DNA of 64,000 nucleotides from Marisediminitalea oceani (lineage in GTDB: Bacteria; Pseudomonadota; Gammaproteobacteria; Enterobacterales; Alteromonadaceae), in NCBI RefSeq assembly GCF_003731635.1, contig NZ_RCUA01000068.1, positions 39,029 to 103,028 on the forward strand, read 5' to 3'. The notes under the pieces are model-generated. The model ran no database searches. It saw only the letters and a program-made list of their open reading frames with translations, and was not told the origin of the DNA. Every line of letters begins with the position of its first letter. The first letter of the stretch is position 1. Of this stretch, positions 45,867-55,136 are shown piece after piece. A program made the position numbers and the translations under genes.

Positions 45867-46460
45867 CTAAGAGAACAGGTCGTTTTGCTCCTGACTGACC
45901 AGCCGCGCATATTCCTGTTTGAATTTCTGCTCACGCTTATACGCCCAGTAGCCAAATCCTGCCATCAGCACACTGATGATAATAAAGGTGGTCACACCGC
46001 CTTTATCCACAAAGGATTCCCAGCTGAGATCGCCAACAACGGCAGCTATTCCCCAGATAACCAGCAAGATTAACTCACTACTCCAGGCAGAATGCATGGT
46101 GATCCGCGCAATTCTCTGATTGCTGAGATACTGCTTTTTTAACGTTTCGCGGTAATGGCTGGTATCTTCAAACGAGGCCAGCACCGCATGCCGGCGCAAC
46201 CAGATAACAAAACCAGTAAATACGCCGCCACAAACCATCACACCGCACAACACCAGGGCCAGATATAAAGGCAGTTTTTCCCAGCTGTAAATGAGCATCC
46301 CCAGGCCAATCAGAAAGCCTGTGAAATCAGAAACAATGTACCAGCGCTGCAGGCGTTGCTGATGCTTAAGACGCCGGGTTACATCGCTCAGATCGATTTC
46401 GCTCACCGGCTGCTGTTGCCAGAGTGCGGTTAAGTCCTGCTCTGGTTTTTCATTATTCAT
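45867..46460 (-). CDS. Membrane protein co-transcribed with the ECF sigma factor
   Basis: This 197-residue protein has a cytoplasmic N-terminal segment (TALWQQQPVSEIDLSDVTRRL) and four hydrophobic helices. It overlaps the sigma-factor gene by eight bases, an arrangement typical for a sigma/anti-sigma pair. The N-terminal helix of about 40 residues could hold the sigma-binding part. No zinc motif (HxxxCxxC) is present. A role as anti-sigma factor is inferred from position only; it could also be an effector. Confidence 0.6.
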   Translation of the reverse strand: MNNEKPEQDLTALWQQQPVSEIDLSDVTRRLKHQQRLQRWYIVSDFTGFLIGLGMLIYSWEKLPLYLALVLCGVMVCGGVFTGFVIWLRRHAVLASFEDTSHYRETLKKQYLSNQRIARITMHSAWSSELILLVIWGIAAVVGDLSWESFVDKGGVTTFIIISVLMAGFGYWAYKREQKFKQEYARLVSQEQNDLFS

Positions 46461-46956
46461 GGTTCATCCTCTGCTGCAGCGTGGTTTTAGCCCGCTGCAG
46501 TAATACACCAACGTGATTCTTGGTTAAGCCACACACTTCGGCAATTTCCTGATAGCTGAGTCCTTCCAGGGTGAGTGTCATGACCTGACGCATGGTAACC
46601 GGCAGGGTACGAATCGCTTCCAGCAGGGAAGTCACCTGCCGGCTGCGGGCCGCCACATATTCAGGTTCATCATCAATTGCCCCTGCCGTGCCAACGATAT
46701 CGTCATCATCCGGCTGACTCACATCGCGATTCTTTACCTCTTTACTAACGTGAGTCACCGCCCGGTTATGGGCAATTTTCAGGATGTAGGTTTTAAGACT
46801 GGCGTCGCCGTTAAAGCGCTCTAACCCTTGCCATACCGCCAGCGCTATTTCCTGCAACAGCTCCTGACGCACCGATTCATTGGCCTCGTAGCTCGACGCT
46901 ACGCGACTCAACAGGGCCTGATGTTCGGCGAGTATTTGCTTAAAGTCCTTGTGCAC
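46453..46956 (-). CDS. ECF-type RNA polymerase sigma factor
   Basis: This 167-residue sigma factor has a region 2 (LQEIALAVWQGLERFNGDASLKTYILKIAHNRAVTH, core WQGLERFNGDASLKTYI) and region 4 with the HTH LPVTMRQVMTLTLEGLSYQEIAEVCGLTKNHVGVLLQRA. It fits ECF sigma factors. An AT-rich 152-base region upstream may contain an autoregulated promoter, but I see no reliable ECF promoter. Its membrane partner gene overlaps it. Signal and regulon are unknown; tamAB are convergent and not in the unit. Confidence 0.9.
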   Translation of the reverse strand: MHKDFKQILAEHQALLSRVASSYEANESVRQELLQEIALAVWQGLERFNGDASLKTYILKIAHNRAVTHVSKEVKNRDVSQPDDDDIVGTAGAIDDEPEYVAARSRQVTSLLEAIRTLPVTMRQVMTLTLEGLSYQEIAEVCGLTKNHVGVLLQRAKTTLQQRMNHE

Positions 46957-47108
46957 AAAAATCCTGGTATGAAAGGTTAAATGACTTTTCTTACTTCCTT
47001 TAGTCTGCCTTCAGCAAAAAAAATAACACTTATATGTAATTTTTTTTAAAGGCTGATGACTATACCGGTAACAACACCATTTGGTTAGTCCCTACAGAGG
47101 AAATCACC

Positions 47109-47384
47109 ATGACACATACAGAGATAATTTTATTAGTAACAGCCATGCTTGGCCTGGGCTTATTTTGTCATTACCTGGATGCCAAATATCAATGGCAGCT
47201 AAGCGCCTGGTTTTACGGCAAGCCGGTAAATCCGTTTAAAAAAGCACAGCAGGCAAACGCGCAAACCACCGCCCAAAAAGACGGTGAAATTGCGGCCTTA
47301 AAAGAGCGTATCGCCGTGCTGGAGAAAATCGTTACTGAACCGGCCTATGAGCTTAATCAGGAATTAAGTAAGTTGTGCCGGTAG
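47109..47384 (+). CDS. Small membrane-anchored protein with C-terminal coiled coil
   Basis: The product has 91 residues: one membrane helix (IILLVTAMLGLGLFCHYL), a linker and a helical coil (KDGEIAALKERIAVLEKIVTEPAYELNQEL). It looks like PspB-type or small envelope-stress proteins in layout, although the PspB signature itself is not clear. RBS AGAGGAAA precedes the ATG. It is divergent from the sigma-factor gene, so it may belong to the sigma regulon. No specific function is assigned. Confidence 0.65.
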   Translation: MTHTEIILLVTAMLGLGLFCHYLDAKYQWQLSAWFYGKPVNPFKKAQQANAQTTAQKDGEIAALKERIAVLEKIVTEPAYELNQELSKLCR

Positions 47385-47442
47385 AAAAAAATAGCTTTCA
47401 TTTGTCATCACGTCCGACTCTACTTCAATCAACCGGCCCTTC

Positions 47443-47570
47443 TTCTCTTGTCATCCCGGCCGACTCTAATTTAGTCATCCCGGCCTCCGAGCCGGGATCT
47501 CCTTAGCAGCCCGGCTACCTGAAACAATCTTATTGAATGAGTAAAACTTTTTTAGGAGATCCCGGATAGT
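47443..47570. repeat. Intergenic CCCGG-rich inverted/direct repeat cluster
   Basis: TGTCATCCCGGCC is present at about 47449-47461 and again as AGTCATCCCGGCC at 47473-47485. The second copy forms a hairpin with GCCGGGA, and CCGGGATCTCC (47492-47502) is the inverted partner of GGAGATCCCGG (47555-47565). Such GTCATCCCGG-containing mosaics are common intergenic repeats in many proteobacteria, possibly REP- or MITE-derived. No gene lies in the 213-base gap. Confidence 0.6.
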
Positions 47571-47597
47571 TTCTCGAAACTTCCTGGATAACGGAGC

Positions 47598-48527
47598 TTA
47601 GCAACCCTCGATAAACCCTTGTAGGCGTTCAGCAGCAATTTGTACCAAACGCTGGCGTGCCTCTTTGGCAGACCAGGCAGAATGTGGCGTGATCAGCAGG
47701 TTGGGTAAATCAAGCTGTAACAGGGGGTGATCCGCTGGAGGAGGCTCAACTGATAAGGTATCAAGTGCGGCGCCAGCAATTTGCCCTTCATTAAGCGCCG
47801 TTACCAGTGCCGCTTCATCAATAAGACCGCCACGGGCCGTATTGATAAGCAAAGCAGAGGACTTCATTAACGCCAGTCGTTCGGCGTTGATCAGCTTGTC
47901 GGTTTGCGGGCTCAACTGGCAGTGCAAACTCACTACGTCCGCTTCAGGGAGTAAATCATCCAGCGCTCTGCGTTCAGCAGAGGTCGTTCCTGGCCGGGCT
48001 GCTACCGAGACTTTCATCCCAAACGCCCGCGCCAGCTCTGCAAAGCGTTGCCCCAGCGTGCCGTAACCCACGATGATCAGATGTTTACCAGCCAGCTCCA
48101 TTACCGGGTTATCCAGCAAACAAAAATACGGAGAGCGTGACCAGTCGCCTTGTTTTACCTGTTGGGTAGTAGGCGCAAACGAAGTGGCCAGATTTAACAG
48201 CAGCATCATGGCGTGCTGCGCAACAGAATCGGTGCCATAGCCGTCAACATTGTTAACCGTAATACCGTGTTGCTGGCAGTAGTCGGTATCCACATTATTG
48301 GTACCTGTCGCCAGGACGCCCACGTAACGCAGTTTTTCGGCCTGACCTAAAGCGTCGGCATTGAGTACCACTTTATTCACCAGCACAATTTCGGCATCGC
48401 GAATACGTTCGTTGACCTGCTCGGGCGTGGTGGTCGGGTAACGGGTAACTGTTACAGGTAATGATTCAAATTCGCTGAGGGTAAGATCGGTTCCCAGCGA
48501 ATCGCTATCGAGCACAACCGCCCGCAT
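47598..48527 (-). CDS. D-2-hydroxyacid dehydrogenase
   Basis: This 309-residue NAD-dependent enzyme has the dinucleotide motif GYGTLGQRFAELARAFGMKV, the catalytic arginine region TARGGLIDE, and histidine in HSAWSAKEARQRL. The family includes hydroxypyruvate/glycerate and phosphonate dehydrogenases; the nearest is probably the glycerate-type group, but substrate cannot be told. It directly abuts the thioesterase gene upstream (shared base), so the two are co-transcribed. Confidence 0.88.
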   Translation of the reverse strand: MRAVVLDSDSLGTDLTLSEFESLPVTVTRYPTTTPEQVNERIRDAEIVLVNKVVLNADALGQAEKLRYVGVLATGTNNVDTDYCQQHGITVNNVDGYGTDSVAQHAMMLLLNLATSFAPTTQQVKQGDWSRSPYFCLLDNPVMELAGKHLIIVGYGTLGQRFAELARAFGMKVSVAARPGTTSAERRALDDLLPEADVVSLHCQLSPQTDKLINAERLALMKSSALLINTARGGLIDEAALVTALNEGQIAGAALDTLSVEPPPADHPLLQLDLPNLLITPHSAWSAKEARQRLVQIAAERLQGFIEGC

Positions 48528-48964
48528 TATAACGACTCGATAATACGTTCAAGGGCCGTTCTGGTGCGGGCCGGAACAGGCACTACACGACCGGTAGAGC
48601 GGTCGACAAAAACATGTACAAACTGGCCATGGGCAACCCGGCGCTCATTGGTACCGGCGTAAATAGACACACCGTAGGTTACTGAACTACGACCAATTTT
48701 AGCGACCCGAACGCCCACATCCACGTCTTCAGGGTAGGCAACATGGGAGATAAACTGACACTGTGAACTCACCACGTGAGCCACTACCGGACTGGTACGA
48801 AAATCCATACCCGCCTCATCACATAAAAAGCGGTTTACCGCGGTATCAAAAAAGCTGTAAAACACCACGTTATTCACATTGCCGTAGATATCATTATCCT
48901 GCCAACGGGTTGGCAATGTAACCTGGTAAGGGTAATCGCTGAGGGACGGGGTAATATCCGTCAT
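48527..48964 (-). CDS. Acyl-CoA thioesterase, 4HBT hotdog family
   Basis: This 145-residue hotdog-fold protein has the 4-hydroxybenzoyl-CoA-thioesterase-type motif RWQDNDIYGNVNNVVFYSFFD, where the aspartate in DND/YGN is catalytic in the family. YbgC-like members hydrolyse acyl-CoA thioesters. It shares its last base with the start of the 2-hydroxyacid dehydrogenase gene. Substrate unknown. Confidence 0.88.
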   Translation of the reverse strand: MTDITPSLSDYPYQVTLPTRWQDNDIYGNVNNVVFYSFFDTAVNRFLCDEAGMDFRTSPVVAHVVSSQCQFISHVAYPEDVDVGVRVAKIGRSSVTYGVSIYAGTNERRVAHGQFVHVFVDRSTGRVVPVPARTRTALERIIESL

Positions 48965-49064
48965 AATACTCTTTCATCCTTTATTGACTGACTGGCAACG
49001 AAGACACAACGTCTGCCGCGAAAAATATAACACTACGCCATTTATGTTTGAGATTAAACCACGT

Positions 49065-50315
49065 TCACGCGCGGGTTTGCCCTTGTCCGAGTACCACAAA
49101 CTTTTCGGTGGTCAGGGATTCAGCCCCCATAGGGCCATAAGCATGTAATTTACTGGTCGAGATACCAATTTCAGCACCCAGCCCCAGTTCACCGCCATCA
49201 GAAAAACGTGAGGACGCGTTAACCATCACCACGGCAGAATTAATATCCCGGATAAACGCATTGGCCGTGGTGTAGTTTTGCGTAGCAATCACTTCGGTAT
49301 GACCGGAGCCGTACTCGGTAATATGGGCAACGGCATCATCGTAACTATCCACCACCCGCACGGCAATTTCCATGGCCAGGTATTCGGCCTGCCAGTCGGC
49401 GTGGGTAGCCGAAATCGCCTCGGCAAAATGGCCAATCGACGAGTCGCAGGCGTGGATCATGGTGTTATGTTGCTTGAGCATGGCAGCCGCCCGGGGCAAA
49501 AACGTATCGGCCACCGCACGATGCACTAAGCAGGTTTCCAGCGCGTTACACACGCCGGTACGCTGGGTTTTACCGTTTTCCAGCAGCCCCAGAGCCTGGT
49601 CAAGGTCGGCGTCTTTATCGACGTACAAATGGCAAACCCCTTTGTAGTGCTGTATCACCGGGATCTGGCTGCGCTCGCTAACATATTCAATTAAGCCTTC
49701 ACCACCACGGGGAATGATCAGGTCGACATACTCTTTTAAGGTCATGAGTTTATTCATGATCTCGCGATTCGGGTCGGGGATCACCGTGACCGCCGCGGTA
49801 TCGATATCAAATTCGCGCAGCACATGGTGAATACAGGCAGCCAGCGCCAGATTAGAGTGTAGCGCTTCTTTACCACCACGCAGGATCACGGCATTGCCCG
49901 CTTTGAAGCATAACGCCGCAGCATCGATGGTGACATTGGGGCGCGACTCATAAATCATCGCAATTACGCCCAGCGGAATGCGCATTTTGCCAACCTGAAT
50001 ACCACTGGCCATGGTTTTAAGTGCTTTGATTTCGCCCACCGGATCGGTTTGATTCGCAATCGAGGCTACCGCATTGGCAATGCCCATAACCCGCTCTTCG
50101 GTAAGGGTCAGGCGGTCAACCATGGCAGCATCCAGCCCAACCGTTTTAGCATGTTCCAGGTCGAGTTGGTTAGCGCTTAAGATATTACTCACCTGGCTCA
50201 CCAGGTGCTTGCTGATGGCCATTAAAACCGCGCGTTTTTGCTCACCACTTAATCGGGCAACCTGTCTGGCGGCCACTTTCGCCTCACTGGCGGCTTTGCG
50301 AATTGAAAAACTCAT
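49065..50315 (-). CDS. proA: Gamma-glutamyl phosphate reductase
   Basis: ProA reduces gamma-glutamyl phosphate to glutamate semialdehyde, the second step of proline synthesis. The 416-residue protein shows the aldehyde-dehydrogenase fold with GVIAMIYESRPNVT, RGGKEALHSN, the catalytic cysteine in RTGVCNALETC, and the closing ESLTTEKFVVLGQGQ. ATG 50315 is preferred, with GGGAG five bases upstream, over 50327. It follows proB by 79 bases, on the same strand, probably one operon. Confidence 0.96.
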   Translation of the reverse strand: MSFSIRKAASEAKVAARQVARLSGEQKRAVLMAISKHLVSQVSNILSANQLDLEHAKTVGLDAAMVDRLTLTEERVMGIANAVASIANQTDPVGEIKALKTMASGIQVGKMRIPLGVIAMIYESRPNVTIDAAALCFKAGNAVILRGGKEALHSNLALAACIHHVLREFDIDTAAVTVIPDPNREIMNKLMTLKEYVDLIIPRGGEGLIEYVSERSQIPVIQHYKGVCHLYVDKDADLDQALGLLENGKTQRTGVCNALETCLVHRAVADTFLPRAAAMLKQHNTMIHACDSSIGHFAEAISATHADWQAEYLAMEIAVRVVDSYDDAVAHITEYGSGHTEVIATQNYTTANAFIRDINSAVVMVNASSRFSDGGELGLGAEIGISTSKLHAYGPMGAESLTTEKFVVLGQGQTRA

Positions 50316-50394
50316 ACCGACTCCCATTGATTAACGGATCAGTTAATTGTAGCAGTGCTGCGGCGCAGTCATTGCAGGTACGCCGCACATTGTC

Positions 50395-51498
50395 TCAGGG
50401 CTTAAATAGCACCAGATCATCCCGATGGACAATCACTTCGCCACTGTCATACCCAAGGATAGTATTGATCTGTGCGCTCTTCGCGCCTTTGATTTGTCGC
50501 AATTCCTGTGCGCCATACAGCGCAATACCTTTAGCAAGCACCTGTTTTCCACAGTGAATTTCGATAGCGTCGCCAGGACTAAAGTGACCACTTACTTCTA
50601 TCACGCCTGACGGCAGTAATGATGCACCTTTATTAACCAGGGCTTTCTTGGCGCCTTCATCTACCTCTATGCGTCCACGGGTTTTTAACGTGTGTTCGAG
50701 CCATAAACGACGAGCGGTTTTCTGCGACTGCTGTGCTTTAAACAGCGTGCCCGGTAGTTGCCCTTCGTGCAAGGCATCAAAAACCGTTCCATTGCGGCCG
50801 TTAACGATCAGTGTCTGAATACCACTGCGGGTGCATTTATCGGCGGCTTCGATTTTGGTGCGCATACCGCCGGTTCCCACCGACGTACCGGCGCCGCCGG
50901 CAATGGCATAAATATCCGGGGTAATGTTTTCCACTTCCGGAATGAGCGTCGCGTCGGGGTTTTTACGCGGGTCTGCGCTGTACAGGCCATCAATGTCGGA
51001 GCAAATGATCAGCGTATCTGCGCCGGCCACCAGTGCGGTGTAGGCCGCCAGATTGTCGTTATCACCCACTTTCAGTTCATTAACTGCCACTGTGTCGTTT
51101 TCATTAACGATAGGCAGCGCCTGATGATTGAGTAATTCACGAATGGTATTTTTGATGTTTACATAGCGCGTACGGTCGTGCAGATCGTCATAGGTCAGCA
51201 GTACCTGAGCACAGGGAAAATCAAAAAAACGCTGCCAGTTAGCCATCATATCAATCTGGCCAATGGCCGCCATGGCCTGTTTTTCAGCGATGGATGCCAC
51301 GTGGTTGACCGGAATTTTGGCTCTTCCGGCGGCAACACTGCCTGAAGACACCAAAATCACTTCTTTACCCGCCTCACGGCTGGCATTGATAAATCGCGCT
51401 ATGGGAAGTAAGTACCGGCCACTGCATCGCTGTCCGTCTGGCGCAATCAGAGCGCTTCCTATCTTGATAACAGCGCGTTGCCAGGAAAATGTACTCAT
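50395..51498 (-). CDS. proB: Glutamate 5-kinase
   Basis: ProB phosphorylates glutamate at the gamma position, the committed proline step inhibited by proline. The 367-residue length matches the E. coli enzyme. The amino-acid-kinase domain (VIKIGSALI, VSSGSVAAGRAK, DNLAAYTALVAGAD, GTGGMRTKIEAA) is followed by a C-terminal PUA domain (GASLLPSGVIEVSG). ATG 51498 is set by family start (MSTFSWQRAV); no clear Shine-Dalgarno is seen. A longer frame to 51561 is unlikely. Confidence 0.96.
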   Translation of the reverse strand: MSTFSWQRAVIKIGSALIAPDGQRCSGRYLLPIARFINASREAGKEVILVSSGSVAAGRAKIPVNHVASIAEKQAMAAIGQIDMMANWQRFFDFPCAQVLLTYDDLHDRTRYVNIKNTIRELLNHQALPIVNENDTVAVNELKVGDNDNLAAYTALVAGADTLIICSDIDGLYSADPRKNPDATLIPEVENITPDIYAIAGGAGTSVGTGGMRTKIEAADKCTRSGIQTLIVNGRNGTVFDALHEGQLPGTLFKAQQSQKTARRLWLEHTLKTRGRIEVDEGAKKALVNKGASLLPSGVIEVSGHFSPGDAIEIHCGKQVLAKGIALYGAQELRQIKGAKSAQINTILGYDSGEVIVHRDDLVLFKP

Positions 51499-51752
51499 CT
51501 GGAGAAATCGATAGATAAACGGGGTGTTAAGAATATTACAACGCGCCCACAAAACAAACAAAAAACCATGAATATCTTGCCCTGTGAAGCTCTGTTTGCG
51601 TTCAGTTTTTGGCTATTTACGGTCAATCGCTGGCAAATTTCACCGTATTAGAATTAAACTATGTGTCTTCTAATAAATATAGGTGACGATGCGTTAAGGA
51701 ATTCCTTCTCGTCAATCTGAGCCATTTTCCACTTAACGACGAAGGAATACCT

Positions 51753-54230
51753 ATGAGTAAGCGTATGCCGAAGTTAGTTTGGTTGATGCCAGTGCTGTCG
51801 ATTATGTCAGCCACGCCAGCTTTTGCTGATGGTGCAATCAAGCAAACCAAAGGTGATTTTGAGGATAAGTTCCGCCAGCTGGAAGAAGTGTTACCCACGC
51901 CAAACGTTTATCGTAACGCGGCGGGTGAACCAGGCCACCAGTACTGGCAACAGCAAGTTGACTACGATATTGATGTAACGCTGGACGAAGAAAAGCGTCG
52001 CATTGATGCCAGCGAAGAAATTGTTTATCACAACAATGCGCCGGATACGCTGAAATACCTGTGGATCCAACTGGACCAGAACAAATTCCGTGACGACTCT
52101 ATGTCGGCACTGACCACTACCTTTGGTGGTATTGGTAACCGTGGGCCGGCAACTTCTGCCGCGTCTGGCAGCTCACCAGCCAAATTATCCATGGGCGCTA
52201 TTCGTCGCCAGCAGTTTGTTGACGACAACGAACTGGGTTACCAAATCAAAAAAGTCACCGATGGCCGTGGTAAGCCTCTGCACTACGTGATTGTTGGCAC
52301 CCTGATGCGTGTTGATCTGGCTGAACCATTAAAGCCGGGCAAGAAAACCGAACTGAACATCGACTTTGGCTACAACATTGTTGAAGAAGATGCGGTATCA
52401 GCGCGTTCTGGTTACGAGCACTTCCCGGATGACGAACGTGAAGGTGGCAACGATATTTTCCTGCTGGCTCAATGGTTTCCGCGTCTGGCGGCTTACACCG
52501 ATTACGAAGCCTGGACTAACAAAGAATTTATCGGTCGCGGTGAATTTACCCTGGAATTCGGTGATTACGAAGTATCCATGACCGTACCGGCTGACCACAT
52601 CGTCTCTTCTACCGGTGTGCTGCAAAACCCCAGAGATGTGCTGACCAGTGAACAGCGCGATCGTCTGGAAGAAGCCGAAGATGCTGATCGTCCTGTCTTT
52701 ATCGTTACGCCGGAAGAAGCGCTGGAAAACGAAAAAGAAGGCACCAGCGATACCAAAACCTGGCACTTCAAGGCCGACAACGTACGTGACTTTGCCTGGG
52801 CCTCTTCACGTAAGTTTATGTGGGATGCCAAAGGCGTTAAGCAGGGCGGTCCGCAGAAGCACGTAATGGCGATGTCGTTCTGGCCGAAAGAAGGTGGCGA
52901 TCTGTGGAAGAAATATTCTACTGAGTCCATCGTGCATACGCTGGAAGTGTACAACCGCTTTACCTTTAACTACCCGTACCCAACAGCACAGTCGGTCAAT
53001 GGTCCGGTGGGCGGCATGGAATACCCCATGATCACTTTTAACGGCCCGCGTACTGAATTACAGGACGATGGCTCGCGCACTTACTCACTGGCTGAGAAGC
53101 GCTTCCTGATCGGCGTGGTTATTCACGAAGTGGGTCACACTTACTTCCCAATGATCGTAAACTCTGACGAACGTCAGTGGACCTGGATGGACGAAGGCTT
53201 AAACAGCTTCCTCGACGGCGTTGCCGGTCGCGAATGGGATCCGGACATTCCATGGGGTGTTGAGCCGCGCGACGTGACAGGTTATATGAAGTCACAAACT
53301 CAGGTACCCATCATGACTCAGTCTGATTCGGTACTGCGTTTAGGTCCGAATGCTTACACCAAGCCAGCGGTTGCCCTGAACATTCTGCGCGAAACTATCC
53401 TGGGTCGTGAGCTGTTTGACTTTGCCTTTAAAGAATACGCCCAGCGCTGGATGTTTAAGCGTCCTACGCCATCTGATTTCTTCCGCACCATGGAAGAAGC
53501 GTCAGGCGTTGATCTGGACTGGTTCTGGCGTGGCTGGTTCTACACTACTGATCACGTGGATATCTCACTGGACAAAGTGTACAAGCTGCGTCTGGATACT
53601 GAAGATCCGGATATCGATTATGCCCGTGAGCGTCAGTTCGAAAAAGACAAGCCAATGTCGCTGACCGTTGAACGTAATAAAGAAGAAGGTCGTAAACTGT
53701 GGGTAGAACGCTTCCCTGATATCACCGACTTCTACGACGAAAACGATCAGTACACGGTAACTAACAAAGAGCGTAACAAGCACCAGAGCTGGCTGAAAAA
53801 GCTTGAGCCTTGGGAACGTAAAGCCTTTGAACGTGCCATTGAAGAAGACAAAAACTACTACGTGATGGAGTTCTCTAACGTGGGCGGCCTGGTTATGCCA
53901 ATTATTCTGGAAATGACCTTTGCCGACGGTACCAAGGAAATGATGCGTATTCCGGCTGAAATCTGGCGTCGTACCCCCAAGGCTGTTAGCAAGCTGGTGG
54001 TGACCGACAAAGATAAAGAGCTGGTAAGCGTAACTGTTGACCCGCGCTGGGAAACAGCTGATGTGGATGTGGAAAACAATCACTATCCGCGTCAAATCAT
54101 TCCTTCACGAATCGAAGCGTACAAGTCTAAGCGTACGACAACGGGTGCTCGTCGCGATATCATGCAGGATATCAAAACTGAGCTGAAAACCGACGAAGAC
54201 GGTGAGAAGAAAGAAGGTGATGACAACTAA
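51753..54230 (+). CDS. M1-family zinc metallopeptidase, exported
   Basis: This 825-residue protein has a signal peptide (LSIMSATPAFA), the beta-sandwich domain, and the gluzincin core HEVGHTYFP with the third ligand glutamate in WMDEGLNSFLDG, and substrate motif GGMEYPM. Family members trim N-terminal residues from peptides. The periplasmic or secreted location, with the large C-terminal domain, is common in Alteromonas. Its stop overlaps the start of the DUF6702 gene, so these are a translation-coupled pair. Confidence 0.92.
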   Translation: MSKRMPKLVWLMPVLSIMSATPAFADGAIKQTKGDFEDKFRQLEEVLPTPNVYRNAAGEPGHQYWQQQVDYDIDVTLDEEKRRIDASEEIVYHNNAPDTLKYLWIQLDQNKFRDDSMSALTTTFGGIGNRGPATSAASGSSPAKLSMGAIRRQQFVDDNELGYQIKKVTDGRGKPLHYVIVGTLMRVDLAEPLKPGKKTELNIDFGYNIVEEDAVSARSGYEHFPDDEREGGNDIFLLAQWFPRLAAYTDYEAWTNKEFIGRGEFTLEFGDYEVSMTVPADHIVSSTGVLQNPRDVLTSEQRDRLEEAEDADRPVFIVTPEEALENEKEGTSDTKTWHFKADNVRDFAWASSRKFMWDAKGVKQGGPQKHVMAMSFWPKEGGDLWKKYSTESIVHTLEVYNRFTFNYPYPTAQSVNGPVGGMEYPMITFNGPRTELQDDGSRTYSLAEKRFLIGVVIHEVGHTYFPMIVNSDERQWTWMDEGLNSFLDGVAGREWDPDIPWGVEPRDVTGYMKSQTQVPIMTQSDSVLRLGPNAYTKPAVALNILRETILGRELFDFAFKEYAQRWMFKRPTPSDFFRTMEEASGVDLDWFWRGWFYTTDHVDISLDKVYKLRLDTEDPDIDYARERQFEKDKPMSLTVERNKEEGRKLWVERFPDITDFYDENDQYTVTNKERNKHQSWLKKLEPWERKAFERAIEEDKNYYVMEFSNVGGLVMPIILEMTFADGTKEMMRIPAEIWRRTPKAVSKLVVTDKDKELVSVTVDPRWETADVDVENNHYPRQIIPSRIEAYKSKRTTTGARRDIMQDIKTELKTDEDGEKKEGDDN

Positions 54231-54741
54231 ACTCAATAGAGTAAAAAGTGTCATGCAAGCAGGGCTTTATGCCCTGCTTATCTTTATGGCCTGTGGTCAG
54301 GCTGTGGCACATCAGCAAAAAACCGCCATCACGACGGTGTTATTTAATCCGCGTACTGAGAACATCGAAATCATGCACCGGTTTAACCTGCATGATGCAG
54401 AGCACGCCGTTAAAGCGCTGTTCAAGAAAACGGCCGATATTCTGGATGACAAGGAAACGCAAACCCAGTTTGCCCGTTATGTCTCGAATCGCTTTGTGCT
54501 GTTTAATGCTCAGAATGACTCACTGCCGCTTAACCTGGTCGGTTTTGAGGTAGAAGGCAAGCATTTCTGGGTATATCAGGAAACTGCCCAACCACCTGCA
54601 CTGGAAGGCCTGCAAATTCGCCACGATGCTTTGCGGGATTTATGGCCGGAGCAAGTAAATACTATCAATGTGGAAGGCAATGGCGATTTAAAAACACTGA
54701 CCTTTACTGACAGTGTTGAATTACTGGAAGTCCACTTTTAA
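54220..54741 (+). CDS. DUF6702 family exported protein
   Basis: This 173-residue exported protein has a signal peptide (LLIFMACGQAVA) and an all-beta domain starting HQQKTAITTVLFNPRTENIEIMHRF, as in DUF6702 proteins seen beside M1 peptidases. ATG 54220 overlaps the peptidase stop by eleven bases; a GTG at 54202 is a less likely alternative. Possibly a partner or chaperone of the peptidase, from the linkage only. Confidence 0.75.
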   Translation: MTTKLNRVKSVMQAGLYALLIFMACGQAVAHQQKTAITTVLFNPRTENIEIMHRFNLHDAEHAVKALFKKTADILDDKETQTQFARYVSNRFVLFNAQNDSLPLNLVGFEVEGKHFWVYQETAQPPALEGLQIRHDALRDLWPEQVNTINVEGNGDLKTLTFTDSVELLEVHF

Positions 54742-54750
54742 TAACTCCAG

Positions 54751-54782
54751 GTACCGCAATAGCGCTTGCGGTACTGTTTATT
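54751..54782 (+). terminator. Possible terminator after the M1/DUF6702 pair
   Basis: GTACCGCAA and TTGCGGTAC pair with a six-base loop (54751-54774), followed by the weak T-rich tail TGTTTATT. Confidence 0.45.
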
Positions 54783-54854
54783 CAGACCAAGGTCGCATTT
54801 GACCTGACCTGCGTAAATGGTCATGATGCTCAAAACAATGACAGGGCAATCTGA

Positions 54855-55130
54855 ATGACCGACACCAACCAAACCCATACTCCCCAGGCAAAAAAGAAAA
54901 ACATAATTTTTGTTTTCCTGTCTGGTGCCATGGCACTCACTATTATTGTAATGATGTTCTTACCTGACAGCGGTATGGGCACAGGCTTAATGGCTATTTA
55001 CGGCAGCATGTTATGGTGTGGTATCTTCGGCGCCTCACTAGCCCGTTATCTGGGCAAAAACGGCTGGTTCGGTTTTGGCTTTGGCAGCGCCGCCGGCATG
55101 CTGATCCAGTTTATCTCGCAATTCGTTTAA
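54855..55130 (+). CDS. Small membrane protein upstream of the AarF/UbiB-like gene
   Basis: This 91-residue protein has a charged N-terminus and two or three hydrophobic helices (IIFVFLSGAMALTIIVMMFL; GLMAIYGSMLWCGIFGASLA; a glycine-rich last helix). No family recognised. It lies six bases before the UbiB-like kinase gene, so the two are probably co-transcribed. Function unknown. Confidence 0.65.
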   Translation: MTDTNQTHTPQAKKKNIIFVFLSGAMALTIIVMMFLPDSGMGTGLMAIYGSMLWCGIFGASLARYLGKNGWFGFGFGSAAGMLIQFISQFV

Positions 55131-55136
55131 AGGTGT

